Assembly (NCBI GenBank): GCA_004369045.1
Contig: ML213505.1
Span: 1,656,551-1,720,550 of the forward strand
Length of the DNA stretch: 64,000 nt
Direction: 5' to 3'
From: Heliocybe sulcata
Lineage: Eukaryota > Basidiomycota > Agaricomycetes > Gloeophyllales > Gloeophyllaceae
Of this stretch, positions 22,801-33,600 are shown piece by piece (position 1 is the first letter of the stretch; each line of letters begins with the position of its first letter). Under the pieces are notes generated by a model. The model was not told the DNA's origin. It worked only from the letters and a program-made list of their open reading frames with translations, and did no database searches. Position numbers and translations under genes: made by a program.

Positions 22801-23151
22801 GCAGGCTCAGGAGATCTACGCCGAGTTGCGCAAGAATGTCGTTGATAATGTCTACAAGGTGGGTCTTTCGTGGATATACAGCAGGATGGCATGATCTGAA
22901 GAATGATTCAGGAGTACAAGCGCACTGGCTATGTATGGGAGCAATACGACTCAATAACAGGGGAAGGTAGAAGAAGGTAGGGCATCTTCATGAATCGTAT
23001 TGGTATGTGGGCTGACCTGTTGCATCTCAAGCCACCCATTCACTGGTTGGACGTCTATGGTCACCCTCAGTAAGTCGATCTCGCAGTCGAATGAGCATAA
23101 TAATGATTAATGGTACCCTATCCAACAGTATTGGCGGAGAAATATTACTAG
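19829..23151 (+). CDS. CWH41: GH63 mannosyl-oligosaccharide glucosidase (glucosidase I)
   Basis: ER enzyme that removes the outermost alpha-1,2-glucose from Glc3Man9GlcNAc2, the first trimming step of N-glycosylation. A signal peptide or anchor (PLWLLLPLGLAQLAVS) is followed by the family N-terminal block NLYFGLRPRLPQSLMTGLIWFG. Further blocks are GCDQGDGLEGYTWTEYDPRKGG, LMGGIGYFYGTSIVDRGFA, SFFPRGFYWDEGFHLLHIG with WDNDLSLEILKDWIDL, KGYLSIFPFLLSLLSP, GENYWKGPIWIQMNYMAL and the end HPFTGWTSMVTLILAEKYY. These include the (alpha/alpha)6-barrel acidic residues of the active site. The final intron (about 23071-23128) is needed to get the usual LAEKY terminus. A Ser/Glu-rich acidic insert lies near 21255-21310. 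About ten introns; the reading frame is intact throughout. Confidence 0.95.
22402..22458 (+). repeat. Three tandem 19-base copies inside a GH63 intron
   Basis: CCGCTCACCTGGATATATT is repeated three times without change at 22402-22420, 22421-22439 and 22440-22458. It lies inside the intron of about 22374-22466 that splits VNDE from DESYHVCHKGYL. Each unit contains CTCAC, which fits the CTNAC branch-site pattern. The intron therefore has several equivalent candidate branch points close to its acceptor (ATACAG). Confidence 0.8.
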
Positions 23152-23516
23152 GAAGGAGGTATCGCTAGTTTTTACTGTGGACTGTACTTGTTCGAACGGC
23201 ACTGGGTTCAAAAGTTCGCAGAAGCAGAAGGATTCCTACACATCCAAGGTTATTGATACGTGTGTTGGCCGTCAAGGCAGGAGTGTCGTCAAGACAAGAA
23301 AGCAAGTACATGTGTGCTGGTATCATGCAAAGAAATGAGAGTCCTCGGCTGGAAGCGTGGCCGTATGTCCGTGCAACATAGATATACATGGGGAATATGG
23401 GGGGCTCGTGGTATACGAAGAAATGGTATGAATGCTCTAGAATCCGTAAGGATTGACGTTGGCAAAGGAACAGTTGAAATGTCGGACGTACTTGTACAGA
23501 TGATAGATCATGCTCG

Positions 23517-25043
23517 TCAAGGATGTGGAATAGTGAAGTCCTCCGCGTCAAATTGCAGAGTATCGAAATGCAGAGAGTCCAGCGTCATCTGGCCCGTCTC
23601 GTCTTCGTCGTCAGGCTCTGTGTCGGACAAGGGCTCTGATATTTCCGTGGTAGTGGATTCGGATGGGGTCATGCTCCCCGTCGACTCGGAGGGCGACATG
23701 CTCTCGCGCGACTCGGACGCTGATAGGCTCTCTCCTGATTTGGAGGGCGGTATGGTGCCTTGTGAGTCGTTCTGGGTGACGATCCCAAGCGGATTCAACT
23801 CCAGACTGGAAGATCCTGTGAAGCGTGGTAGTGATTGCAGTGTCGGAGAACGGTGTACATCGTCGGTGGGCGTAGCCAGCGCTTCTGATGAGGGTTCAGT
23901 GGGGCATGAAGAGAACTGGACAGAAACACGAGAGTCGGGGGACATGGGCATTGGTATGGAATACGGCGCCGGTACTGGACGGGTTGTAGAGGCCTCGCTT
24001 GGAGAGTCTGTCTCTGCGGAGGAAGTGAATATACGGCTGAGGTTGAGGGTGGAGAGCCGCTTGCGGAAGGAGCGTTTGACGGAAAGGGAAGAGGTGGGGC
24101 GGGGAGGGAGGTCTTCGGGAGGTGCGACGGGCATGAAGAGTTCAGTGTCTTCTGCTGATGCTGATGACTCTGAGGTAGACGTGATAGAAGACCCCATGGA
24201 AGAGCTGGGTGAGATGGTGCGGTCCGGTTCCTGGTCGGCAGAGGAGGGGCCTCGTTGAGACACAGCACGGTCTACGTTGACGCTGGAAGAGGAGCGGTTG
24301 CCGTGGGACATGGCGAAGATGCTGGAAAGAGTAAGAGACTTGCGCCTAGAGAGTTTCCTGGGGGGTTCATCGGGAGACTGTGCTCGAGAACGATCGACTT
24401 GGTCTGGCCCACTCTCGCTTGTAGAGCGAGCTGAAGTTGCAGTGGAGTCCAAGCTATCGCGATACTCCTCTCTCTGTGCGAAAGTACTTATTGCGCTGGT
24501 CTTGCGATTCCCCTTGCTCATGTTCCTGATTGACATGAAGGCTCGAGAAGCGCGGGACTTCAGGGTCCTATTCTTCTTAATAGCACCATCACCCAGGCCC
24601 TCGTTGAATCTTTCGTTCAGGCCCTCATTCCGCCTAACCTTGATGACCTCTATGATCTCCGAGTCGTCTTCGTAGTGCCTCCTAGCCTCTCGTACGGCGT
24701 GCTCCCATTCCTGTGCCAACTGAGACTGAGGACGAGGTACATCGGCGCATATAGGCATTTGCAAGCGAAAGTCCCAGTTGGTCTGGTACGGTTGGTAGGA
24801 CATGGGTGAATTGGAACTTTGGTGAACCAAATTAAGAGCAGCGTCCAGACTTTCTATATCCGCCAGTTCATCTTCCATGGGCGCTGCAGCATCAAAACAG
24901 CAGTACGGAGCCGAGTATTCCTGTTCTTCCTCCGGAGGAATAACGAACACATTTGGGACTTGAAGAACTGGCCGCGAATCGAGTGTCGGAGAGGATGGTC
25001 GGCGAGGAATAATATCAGAATTTGGCGGAAGAACAAGGACCAT
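23517..25043 (-). CDS. Hypothetical Ser/Thr-rich protein, 508 residues, intronless
   Basis: I do not recognise a family. It is a single open frame with consistent codon use, unlike its multi-exon neighbours. The N-terminal 170 residues are mixed and include the acidic PPEEEQEY, WEHAVREARRHYEDDSE and EVIKVRRNEGLNE. From there on it is dominated by Ser, Pro and basic patches (RKLSRRKSLTLSS, VKRSFRKRLSTLNL), which look like phosphorylation or 14-3-3-type sites. A degenerate Ser/Glu repeat (SASESRESMSPSEST, GSMTPSEST) precedes an acidic C terminus with a Phe-Asp pattern (LHFDTLQFDAEDF). No signal peptide or membrane helix. Probably a disordered regulatory protein, perhaps lineage-restricted. Confidence 0.7.
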   Translation of the reverse strand: MVLVLPPNSDIIPRRPSSPTLDSRPVLQVPNVFVIPPEEEQEYSAPYCCFDAAAPMEDELADIESLDAALNLVHQSSNSPMSYQPYQTNWDFRLQMPICADVPRPQSQLAQEWEHAVREARRHYEDDSEIIEVIKVRRNEGLNERFNEGLGDGAIKKNRTLKSRASRAFMSIRNMSKGNRKTSAISTFAQREEYRDSLDSTATSARSTSESGPDQVDRSRAQSPDEPPRKLSRRKSLTLSSIFAMSHGNRSSSSVNVDRAVSQRGPSSADQEPDRTISPSSSMGSSITSTSESSASAEDTELFMPVAPPEDLPPRPTSSLSVKRSFRKRLSTLNLSRIFTSSAETDSPSEASTTRPVPAPYSIPMPMSPDSRVSVQFSSCPTEPSSEALATPTDDVHRSPTLQSLPRFTGSSSLELNPLGIVTQNDSQGTIPPSKSGESLSASESRESMSPSESTGSMTPSESTTTEISEPLSDTEPDDEDETGQMTLDSLHFDTLQFDAEDFTIPHP

Positions 25044-26250
25044 CGTGGAGAGAAATACAGAAATGAAAGAAAGAACGTCGAAGGCGCGAGAGGGCAGATT
25101 TTGAGGACAGAAAGAGAGGAGACGACGCGCTGGCCTTGTCAGCCAAGCAGGATGGTTGAAACGCTTGGGCGCTTCTATGATCGTAATGAACCAACCGCTT
25201 AGTCGCTTAGTCAGCTAATGCCTCCGCCGGGATCGTCATAAGCTTTTGATGCTGCGAATTCTTGATGCTGTCAGACGGGGCAGATATTTGGCACGATAAT
25301 GACTAAGATGTGAAAAAAGAAAAGAAAAGAAAAAGAAAAAGAAAAAGGAAAAGAAGGATCGGGGTTGGCTCTAAGAGCCCTTTTGACAATCCAATCCGAA
25401 GTCTAGCAACCGTATGATGCACTATGTACCATCCGGTGATTTATTCGATTTTTTTTCCCGGCCTACGGCCGGATATTTCATGTGGTGGCTCAGTTCAAAC
25501 CCCGCTCAGTATCTGGCCAGGTTTAAACCCCGCTCATTATCCGAGCGCTCTGTTGCAGAGATACGCTCAGCATCAAGTGGCATCAAAACTTGCACCATCT
25601 CATAAACTGCATTTTAGAAGATTTATAGGTACATATATAGCATGCAATACAGCCGGGTCCGCTACAAGGCTGCATTTCTATCTCCCGCCACATGTACGGG
25701 ATTTGCCGTCGAGCGTCCGATTTAATCTCCGACCTCTGGGTGTCACCAAGCAGGGTCTAGAAGGCTTAGGCAATCTACTGACAAGTGCTGTTTGCCATCT
25801 GATATAGCTTAAATTTGAGCCTAACAGTACGGAAAACACTTCCATAGAGAGGTCTGGATATATAGGTGATTCTTGAATCCAAATGCTGATACAGGTCCCG
25901 GCCATCCTAGTGAGCTCTAGAGGTACAGCACTCACATTTACTTGCCAACTATATTTACTGCTAGAGCACCATTATTAACCCCCTGTTCTTAATGAGCTTG
26001 AGAAATCTCTGTCACCAGGAACCAACCACAAAGAGCCTTTCATGCTGCAGCCACAGACGACGCCACTTTCGGGTTTTGAAATGTCTTACGTAACTCCGCT
26101 CATTCTCACACCACAGTGAGTAGCGTCCCAGATATTTGGCTCTAAGGTTTTGGAAATCCATTACTAGTATGCAGTCATGAAATCTCGTGAGGGTACATGT
26201 CTATATAATACGTGAAGAGGAGTCGTGCCACATCCGGAATCAAATATTGT
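25044..26250. other. Intergenic region between the Ser-rich gene and the MFS gene
   Basis: No supported gene. It holds the purine tract listed separately and the 5' flank of the minus-strand gene ending at 25043. From about 25600 the DNA is moderately AT-rich, with short frames that match nothing. The last part is the 3' flank of the MFS gene. Confidence 0.45.
25313..25365. repeat. A/G homopurine tract upstream of the Ser-rich gene
   Basis: About 50 bases of nearly pure purine on the plus strand (runs of AAAAG and AAAAAG). It reads as a CT-rich tract on the strand of the gene starting at 25043, about 270 bases upstream. Such tracts exclude nucleosomes and often lie in fungal promoters. Confidence 0.5.
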
Positions 26251-28432
26251 CTAAGCTTCTTCCTTTGCCTTCACGTCTTTCTCAACAAAGGTACCATTGC
26301 GGCTGATAGACTTGTCTTGGTCGGACAAGACATCATCCTTGTATGCATAGGCAGACTTGCTGCGAATCCATGGCCCATATTTCTAATAGAGGTGTGAGCA
26401 GATAAACGGGACGTACAATGCGGAAACTTACGTAGAACAAGTAAGGTAAGGGTGTACATGCCGCTGCCAAGAACGCGAATATGCTGCATGCCCACTGATC
26501 TCCCAGATTTCTGTACATGATCGGGCAGAACAATGGGAATGCAAAGGCACCGACGGAACGCAGAACAACGGTAGCAGCAATGGCACTCGCAAAGTAGATG
26601 TGATAAGTGTCCATCAGGTAGGCCGTAACACCGAGCATGATCTGCGCTGCTCCACAGCCGAATGGCACTCCTGCAAGGACCGGAACGATCCATGGTACTG
26701 GCGGCTCGCTTGTCCTAAATAACAGACGCGGGGAAAATCAGGAAAGGAAGGTACCCGTCGAAATAGCGCTCACCATGCAAACCAGAAGAGACTGATCGGT
26801 AGAAAGGCAGCGACACCCATCATCAGATAGAGTCGTCTGTATTGATCTCGGGATCAGCAATCGTCTCTCTTGACATCATATCCACATACGCTTCTGGTGG
26901 CGCTCGACCGCTGGGACTGCGGTCCATCGCGCGCCAGTACATCCGGTTCTGGATAGGTGTCAAGCAGGTTCCAATGATATTACCGACGCCAACGCCGAGA
27001 AACGCTAGCCCTCCGTTGCCCGGCGTAAAATGTCTATGTTGCTGGAAGACGATGGGGTACGCCGCAAAGAATGCGTACAATATGGAGTACGCAATGCAGA
27101 CGTATATAGAGAGGAGTGTTACGATGGGTTCAGTGAGGAGGAACACTGGGAATTTCACGTCAGAAAATTGGTTTGACACGAATAAAGTGGGGCGTACGGA
27201 ATGGCCGACTGAGATTAATTTGCAGTTTCTCCAGCAGAGACGCCGTGTGATTGACCTCGTACTTGGAGACGTAGTATACATCGCCACCAGCCTTCTTCTG
27301 CAGCGCTCGCGCGCGTCTACGCAGAAGCACCGGTGCATACTATGAACCACAAGGACTTTAGGGCTGTCCGGTGGTTTGGGCCGAATCACTCACTGTCTCT
27401 GGCGTTACCAAGACTCCAAAAATCAAAGAAATTCCAGACACAATCATCATGATCCAGAAGCTAAATCGCCATCCCAGGCGGGGGGTTTGCGACACAAATC
27501 CACCAACGATGGGCCCGATGACTGACAAGTGATCAACCACAGGACCATCTGTAACCCAGCCAAATCACTACCTGGCCCAAGCCACGGCGCAGTAGCATAC
27601 AAGGAAGTTGCTACGCCTCGTTCCCTGGGGTTCCATATATCCGATATGGCGCCGCCGGCGTTTGTGAGGGCTGTGACGGAGCACTGTGACTTTGCAAGGC
27701 AGAGTCAGATAATGTATCAGCCACTCACGCGAAGAGCCGAAGACGCCTGCCAAGAAACGCGTGGCAAGCAACGTTGCGATGTTGTGTCCAAGGGCGCCGC
27801 CCAAGTGAAGCAGTGTGTATACAGACATGGTTATGATGAAGATACGTCGCTAGGCAGAGTCAGCAGAATCCGTCGCATCAGGGGAAGTTGCCTACTCTTC
27901 CGTACATCTGGCAGAGTAGCCGGGGTTAGTCAGATGTTCATGAGGAGGACGGACGCGGCTTACTTCACCCATGGGAGCAAAAACGAGCGGTCTAGAATTT
28001 GTCAGAGTTTACCCACAAATCGAAGACAAAGCAGCATACCCAAGCCCAAATCCTAGGACGTATAGAGAGATGCCCAAGACAGCCACCTCCTCCGATACAT
28101 GGAACATGTTTTCTGTGAATTTGAGGCCTCCGCTGTAAGCACTGCTCCCGAAGGACACGGTCCATGTCGAGACTGCCAACTAGAGCCACTTATCAGCACC
28201 TCCGCCAATAACTTTTCGAATAGACGAGATGGCTTACCTGCGAGGTTATAAGCCACTTTCGCGGCTTCGACCAGTTATACGGGTTCTCGGGGTCATTACG
28301 GTCCCAATCGACAATGTATGGATCCGTACGGGTCCCCTCGCCTTCATACGGGGACTCTGCCAAGGCGGATACCCCACTAGTCTCAGAAACGTTGGCAGCC
28401 GCCGCGCGACCATTAGATCCTGTGTTGGTCAT
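26251..28432 (-). CDS. MFS transporter, DHA1 drug:H+ antiporter-like
   Basis: Twelve-helix major facilitator transporter of the plasma membrane, nearest to fungal DHA1 multidrug/polyamine exporters. The cytosolic N terminus carries [20 protein letters not shown], the usual lead-in to helix 1 in this group. Helices are split among about eight exons. Readable parts include [82 protein letters not shown] and [20 protein letters not shown]. The last intron (about 26390-26440) leads to a charged tail ending [13 protein letters not shown] chose the ATG at 28432; the frame continues upstream only to a GTG. The substrate cannot be told from sequence. Two 11-base inverted repeats lie in its promoter or leader. 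Confidence 0.88.
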
Positions 28433-28506
28433 GATATCGTCTGCCACACCCACCTGTTAGCCAAATCCAACTAGAGTAGAAATGGGACTGCTCCTTTACC
28501 TTAGCT

Positions 28507-28543
28507 GTTGCTCTGCGACGATTGCTACGCGCCGCAGAGCAAC
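28507..28543. promoter_or_regulatory. Inverted repeat GTTGCTCTGCG-15-CGCAGAGCAAC upstream of the MFS gene
   Basis: Perfect 11-base arms at 28507-28517 and 28533-28543 with a 15-base spacer, 75-110 bases before the ATG at 28432. It could be an operator for a dimeric regulator or a hairpin in the 5' leader. Confidence 0.55.
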
Positions 28544-28558
28544 CTCCACGCCATTCTC

Positions 28559-28565
28559 TATTTAA
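28559..28565 (-). promoter_or_regulatory. TATA-like element of the MFS gene
   Basis: Minus-strand reading GTTAAATAGAG gives TTAAATA about 130 bases before the start codon and between the two inverted repeats. A weak match. Confidence 0.35.
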
Positions 28566-28580
28566 CATCCGTGCGGCAGC

Positions 28581-28634
28581 ACAATCTTCGGGTTCGGCAG
28601 GTGGGAGCTCGGCATTGAGAGTGCCGAAGATTGT
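28581..28634. promoter_or_regulatory. Inverted repeat ACAATCTTCGG-32-CCGAAGATTGT upstream of the MFS gene
   Basis: Perfect 11-base arms at 28581-28591 and 28624-28634. The arms end in CGG/CCG, the half-site type bound by fungal Zn2Cys6 regulators, and extra TTCGG copies lie in the loop. It is a candidate operator for a drug- or nutrient-responsive factor. Confidence 0.5.
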
Positions 28635-29021
28635 ATACCCTTCGGATGCCGTACGAAACTGGCCAATGGCGGCAAGGAGGGCCACATCTTACTCAACGCC
28701 TATTCACGTGCCGACGCCCGCGTCCTCATGCCTTGGAATTAAGCCGTTTCATGGGGATCGTGAACCACTCGCAAAGGCGATACAATTGCATTGAATACTA
28801 CTTCTTTCATACTGACTATTAAGCACAATTGACACACATGCATTTGAACATACGCCATGCAGAGCAGCCGCAAACTGATGTATACAGACATGTATTGAGT
28901 GAGGAGACGTTCGGTGTACGGATTCAAAAATAATAAAGGGCAAAGAAGAGGAAGAAAACGCGGGGGAAGAACACAACAAACCGCTTTCCCAGGCGTGGTG
29001 AACAAGAAAGAGAAGATGGAC

Positions 29022-30697
29022 TTAATCCAAGTGTATCTTGAGCTGCTCAGCAGGTATAGGAACGAAACCGTCCAGTGTGATGCCTCGTGAGCTCAGCTCG
29101 GCCTCCGCGTGCGGTGGTACTAACTTGCGATTCAGCTCTGGCCAGATGGAGAGTTCTACGCCACAATTCAGTCAGTCTCTGCGACACGGATCTGCTGAAC
29201 TCGCATACCTTCCCGTGTGAAGTTGAACAACGGAGGGAAGTCCTTCCCGTTCGGCATCCGCGCCCCCTCGACTCGGAGCTCATCGAAGAATTGATGGCAC
29301 ATCGCCTCGACGGCGCTCAACCGAGCCTCCGGCGTGTACTCCAACAACTTCGAGACCAGATCGATGGCCTCCTGAGGCGTCCGCGGACGGAAGACCTGCG
29401 ATATGACGAGGATTAGGTTTGATAATCACCACTGGCAGCATCCAATTTACCTTCGAGAAGGGGTGAGGCTTGATCTGAGGGAACTTGTGCTCCATGTAGT
29501 TAGGGTTCATGGTCTTAATCTGCTCGCGTGACGGGGTCCCGAGAACCTTTATGATCTCAACCAGCTGGTCGATCCCACTCTCTCCCGGGAAGAGTGGCTG
29601 CCCCAACATCAGCTCCGCCATCACGCAACCAGTCGACCAGATGTCTGACAACGAGCCTACATGAGGACCAAGGCAAAAGAGAGCGATACTAGTACGCACC
29701 GATATTGGTTGTGTAATTCGTGGCACCGAAGATGAGCTCAGGTGCTCGGTAGTATCGTGAGCAGATGTAGCTGACATTTGGCTCTCCCGCGACGAGAATC
29801 TTCGCAGACCCAAAGTCGCACAACTTGAGAACTCCTGTCGAAGGGTTGAGGAGCAAGTTCTGGGGCTTGATGTCACGATGGCAAATGCCCACAGAGTGGA
29901 TGTAGGCGAGGGAACGGAGAAGCTGGTACATGTACAGTTTGATTTGTAGGGTTGGCATGGGTTGCTTGAGCTTGGCGTAGTGACGACTGGCCCGATAGAC
30001 AGTCTCCGGAACATATTCTAAGACAAGGTTGAGGTACAGTTCGTCCTTCTAAATATCGGTGAGATACCGCTGAATCTAACATCATCTGAACTCGCCTTGT
30101 CACCAGGAGAGTAGAAGAAGGCACGAAGGTCTACAACATTCGGGTGTGACACCAGCCGCATGATCTGTAGTTCACGGTTCTGTTTCGCAAAAGCGAAACG
30201 AAAAGGTACAGCTAATCAGCATAAGGGCTTTGTGTGGGCCACAAATCAAACCATAGGACTTGATTAGGCATGTAAGATAGAACCAAACCGTACCTTGAAC
30301 CTCTTGTCCTGAAGAACCTTCTTGATCGCGATATTCTCCGTCTCCTTGGGCGCCCCCACTAATCTCGCCTGGAACACGACGCCAAAGGAGCCATTCCCGA
30401 TGACTTTGCAGTCTGAATATGATATCTTGCGACGTTCTCCGGACTTGCCGTCTGACGCATCAACCTCGACGACCTTGTGGGGGTCATCGATCGCTAAATA
30501 AGAGGAAGCAGCCGGCGGAGGCATGGAGGATCGGATGAGGGTTTAGACGCGACAGACGAAGGAAGCGCACAGAAAAGATGGTGGACGGAGGCAACGATTG
30601 GGAGCAAAATTAGAACGGGACGCCGACATGAAGTGAGAGAAAAGACGTGGGACGCACGAGAGATCTTTACACCGTTTATGGGGCCGTGCGTTGCCAT
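29022..30697 (-). CDS. GSK3: Glycogen synthase kinase 3 (shaggy-type Ser/Thr kinase)
   Basis: CMGC-family kinase acting in stress, development and cell-wall signalling. Exon 1 (30658-30697) gives [13 protein letters not shown], joined through an intron of about 165 bases to [11 protein letters not shown]. The Gly loop is [12 protein letters not shown], the catalytic Lys lies in [10 protein letters not shown], and [15 protein letters not shown] follows. The catalytic loop is [11 protein letters not shown], the DFG is CDFGSAK, and the activation-loop Tyr that GSK3 autophosphorylates is in [16 protein letters not shown]3 hallmarks also include [25 protein letters not shown] and [14 protein letters not shown]. 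The C terminus ends [10 protein letters not shown]. One intron (30049-30095) has a GC donor. Kinase residues are all intact. Identification is secure; the N-terminal start has an alternative at 30524. Confidence 0.95.
30049..30095 (-). other. GC-AG intron in GSK3
   Basis: The exon ends GGTGACAAG and the intron begins GCGAGT, ending ATATTTAG before AAGGACGAACTG. Splicing here restores the conserved [13 protein letters not shown] block. No GT in the neighbourhood would keep the frame. GC donors need strong flanking consensus, which AAG|GCGAGT provides. Confidence 0.8.
30182..30199 (-). other. Hairpin next to the 3' splice site of a GSK3 intron
   Basis: GTTTCGC-TTTT-GCGAAAC (minus strand) forms a 7-bp stem with a 4-base loop. 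It lies within the end of the intron, and the acceptor AG (30180-30181) follows immediately. The stem overlaps the region that would normally be an unstructured pyrimidine tract. Confidence 0.6.
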
Positions 30698-33600
30698 ATC
30701 AGAGCAAAACTCGGAGCCAGCAGATATTAATCTCCAGAAGCTAAAGAAGCGGAGATTTGGCTAGCGGAAGGGCGGTAATTGGGCGAAAGCTAAACGGATG
30801 TGACTGAGTGTATCGGTGCAGGCGTCTGACTATGCGTATATGCTGTGGGATAGAGAGTAAAGCAGGGATATAAAGCGGATGCTGGGGGATGGGCAAAGGA
30901 GAAGCCAAGGGAGAGGACTAGAGAAGGCAGTGGGCAAAACACGTCCTGTGACCACTACGCCAACGCACAAACACGGCCAAATACGCCCCATTCATTCTGG
31001 CCGCTGCGGAAACGGCCACGAGAGTCGCGCCTGATGCGTAGTCCTGGGCGCCCACCGGCCCTTTGCACAATTTTTCTGATGCCTTTGCCCTATTGTTGTT
31101 TCCTGACGTCTTTCTCTGTCTTTCAGAACCGCCTACTCCTCCGACGGAGCTTGAGCCGCCCCTCGGAACGGTTCCAACCCGAGGCCGCGCCGCGTCGCGC
31201 CCCTTTCAGCTAGCGCTCTGGCCTGGGAACGCTTGATGCTGGCCACCTCGACTAGGGTCAGTAACGTGAGCAAGACAGGCTCTGGTCGCCGTGCTCACTC
31301 CCGAATCAGATGCGCCACCAATGACATCCGGAGTAGAGGTGGCCTTCCAAGCAACCCTCGCCATCTATCATCGGCCCCTTTGGCCTAGAAAACTGTCCTA
31401 CTGCCTCCGAACCTTCCGTCTTGAGCGGTGCCTTGCTCTTCTCTGAACCCTATCACGTTACCTAAAATGACCGCTGGGCCAGCTGACTGCCCTCGAACCG
31501 TCCCGCGTCTGTTCTTTGCCTCTCTGCGTGACGTCTTTCCCGCAGATTGCCCGCAGTCGATGATACATCCGGGACGGTGGCTCCTTACACGGGTACGATA
31601 TGCTCTTATTTTCTATCTCATTTGGTATTTTCTGAGAGTACGGAATTCCAGAGACCTCCAGATGTACTACTGAAGACGGGCTCTCACGTCCTCTCCTCTG
31701 GGCCCGCAGAATCTGGTGTCATGTGGGTGACTCTGCGTGCTGACAGGCATCAGCGGGTTCACCGCTAGTGTAAAATGCACACCAATTACCTCGGACTGTC
31801 ACAGGACTCTGACTGTGTCCTGGGAATTCTCGGCGGCGACACCGCAATTTGAATCTGATCCTACGCAAACTTGTCAGCGAGGGAACATAGTGGATGCGCC
31901 GAGCCGTCCGTTTGGCGGTAGCGCCCAAGGAGATTAATGGATCAATCCGTGGTGCCGCCATTCTTCTATTACGCCTTCTTGCACCTACTCTCCCCGCGCC
32001 TGCGCGGCGCGAGATACCGCTTCCTCCGGATGACTCAGCTTCGCGGTCTTTGAATGGCGGCAGCTCGTACGTCGCTCAGCCTCATATCTTCCAATACATG
32101 TAGTAAGTGTATCCGTATAATGCCTCAGTCACATGATTACCCCCCATGTCACGTCGCGCAGCCTACCTGTGTAGCATGCCAGTTCGATCATTGCTATTCG
32201 CCACAATACCTGTCTTATACCAGCACCTATTCGAACTACAGCATCGGCGTTTGGACTCCTCTATCTGCTCTCCGTTATACTCGGGCCTGCGCTATTCTAC
32301 ATACACCGCATCGAGGCACAGTAGCGTGCCGCCTCGACCAGAGGTCCAGAACGTACAGTCAATTCAATTGATGAGAACCGCGACTTGTTCCCCCTAGTCT
32401 TCTACTCGGTGCAATAGTCAGCTTTTCTGGAACTCCGATAGCAAGACCGGCGAGGTCCGACTTCCCTAGACATAGGTACTGGACACTTTTCGCAGGGTCC
32501 AGATGCTAGACTCTGTTGCGAACTTACTACACAGCATTCAGATATATGCGGTTCTGTACCGGGCAATATCGGAAACGAGGAGAAGACCCACTCGTGAGTA
32601 TCGGGAACCCGTGGTGCATGCCACGAGCACTGTGTCTATTGGGAATGAAGGGCATCATCGGCCATTGCACTACCCAATCCAGGTACGCTTTCCTAGTTCT
32701 TGACTGCGTACTCTATACCGCAACTCGGAAGGCAATACGATTGTCTGAAACGGTCGCGGCCTGTTGGGTTCAGGTTGTGTTATGGTTTGTAGGTAAGTGT
32801 CAGAGCTAGAGTTTAAGCATAAGGTCAGGGTATAATTAAATGACCATCTTCTATTGCAGTCTAGTCAGGCCACGGATGCCTAAATATCAGTACATTCATC
32901 CCGACTATCCGCGATTGGCAGATCCCCGTCTACCAGGAGCCAAAGCTTCTGTGGTTTGGCTCTGAATAGACGAGGCTTTGGCTATCGTAACTACGGGCGC
33001 CGAGGATGCCCAGTGACCCCTTCCTCCAGTCTGGTTTCGAGGCGGCCCATGGAGAAGCCATGCAGGACCGACATGGACGAGAACCCTGGCAACAATCATG
33101 ATCAATGCAACCCATGATACAATCCTTATCTATCGAATATGTCATTGCTGCTCACATGGGTCGTCTCCTCATTATGGGGTGTCAGGCGGTGCTGTACAGG
33201 ACGATTGCCCAGGAAAACTTATGTCTTCTTGTCTCAAGACTCTATCGATGACGATGAACGCGGTAGGCGAGCCTGTACGGTTATGGTATGTCCTGCATAA
33301 TCTACAGAGGAGCGTCGCTCGCGGTGATGGTAGCACAATTGTGGACTGATCCCTATCTGAGCGATCAGACTTTGTCCGCGCAGTACGAGATCCCCTCCCC
33401 TACCACTCTCTGACCTGTAACTGATCATCCTAGCCTAGTATGCGATGATGCCTTGACTTCCGGAGGAAAGTGCACGTTAAGGAGAGAACCAGTGTGGCAT
33501 ATAGCCACACAGTAACTACTGCCGTGTAGAGTCGACCATCAGCAAAAATCTGGAGTCAGTTCGACCCTCTCCATGATATAAGAGTTGATTCATACTGTAC

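Noticed and set aside
23260-24258. Plus-strand 332-codon frame
   Set aside because: Overlaps the 508-codon Ser-rich minus-strand gene in antisense; repetitive Ser codons keep the opposite strand open.
25313-25365. Poly-purine tract considered as a telomere-like or CRISPR-type repeat
   Set aside because: No unit structure beyond A/G runs and no spacers; a simple promoter-type tract is enough.
32503-33349. Cluster of plus-strand frames suggestive of a membrane protein
   Set aside because: I tried to chain them; hydrophobic stretches are few, stops intervene and no donor/acceptor pairs keep frame.
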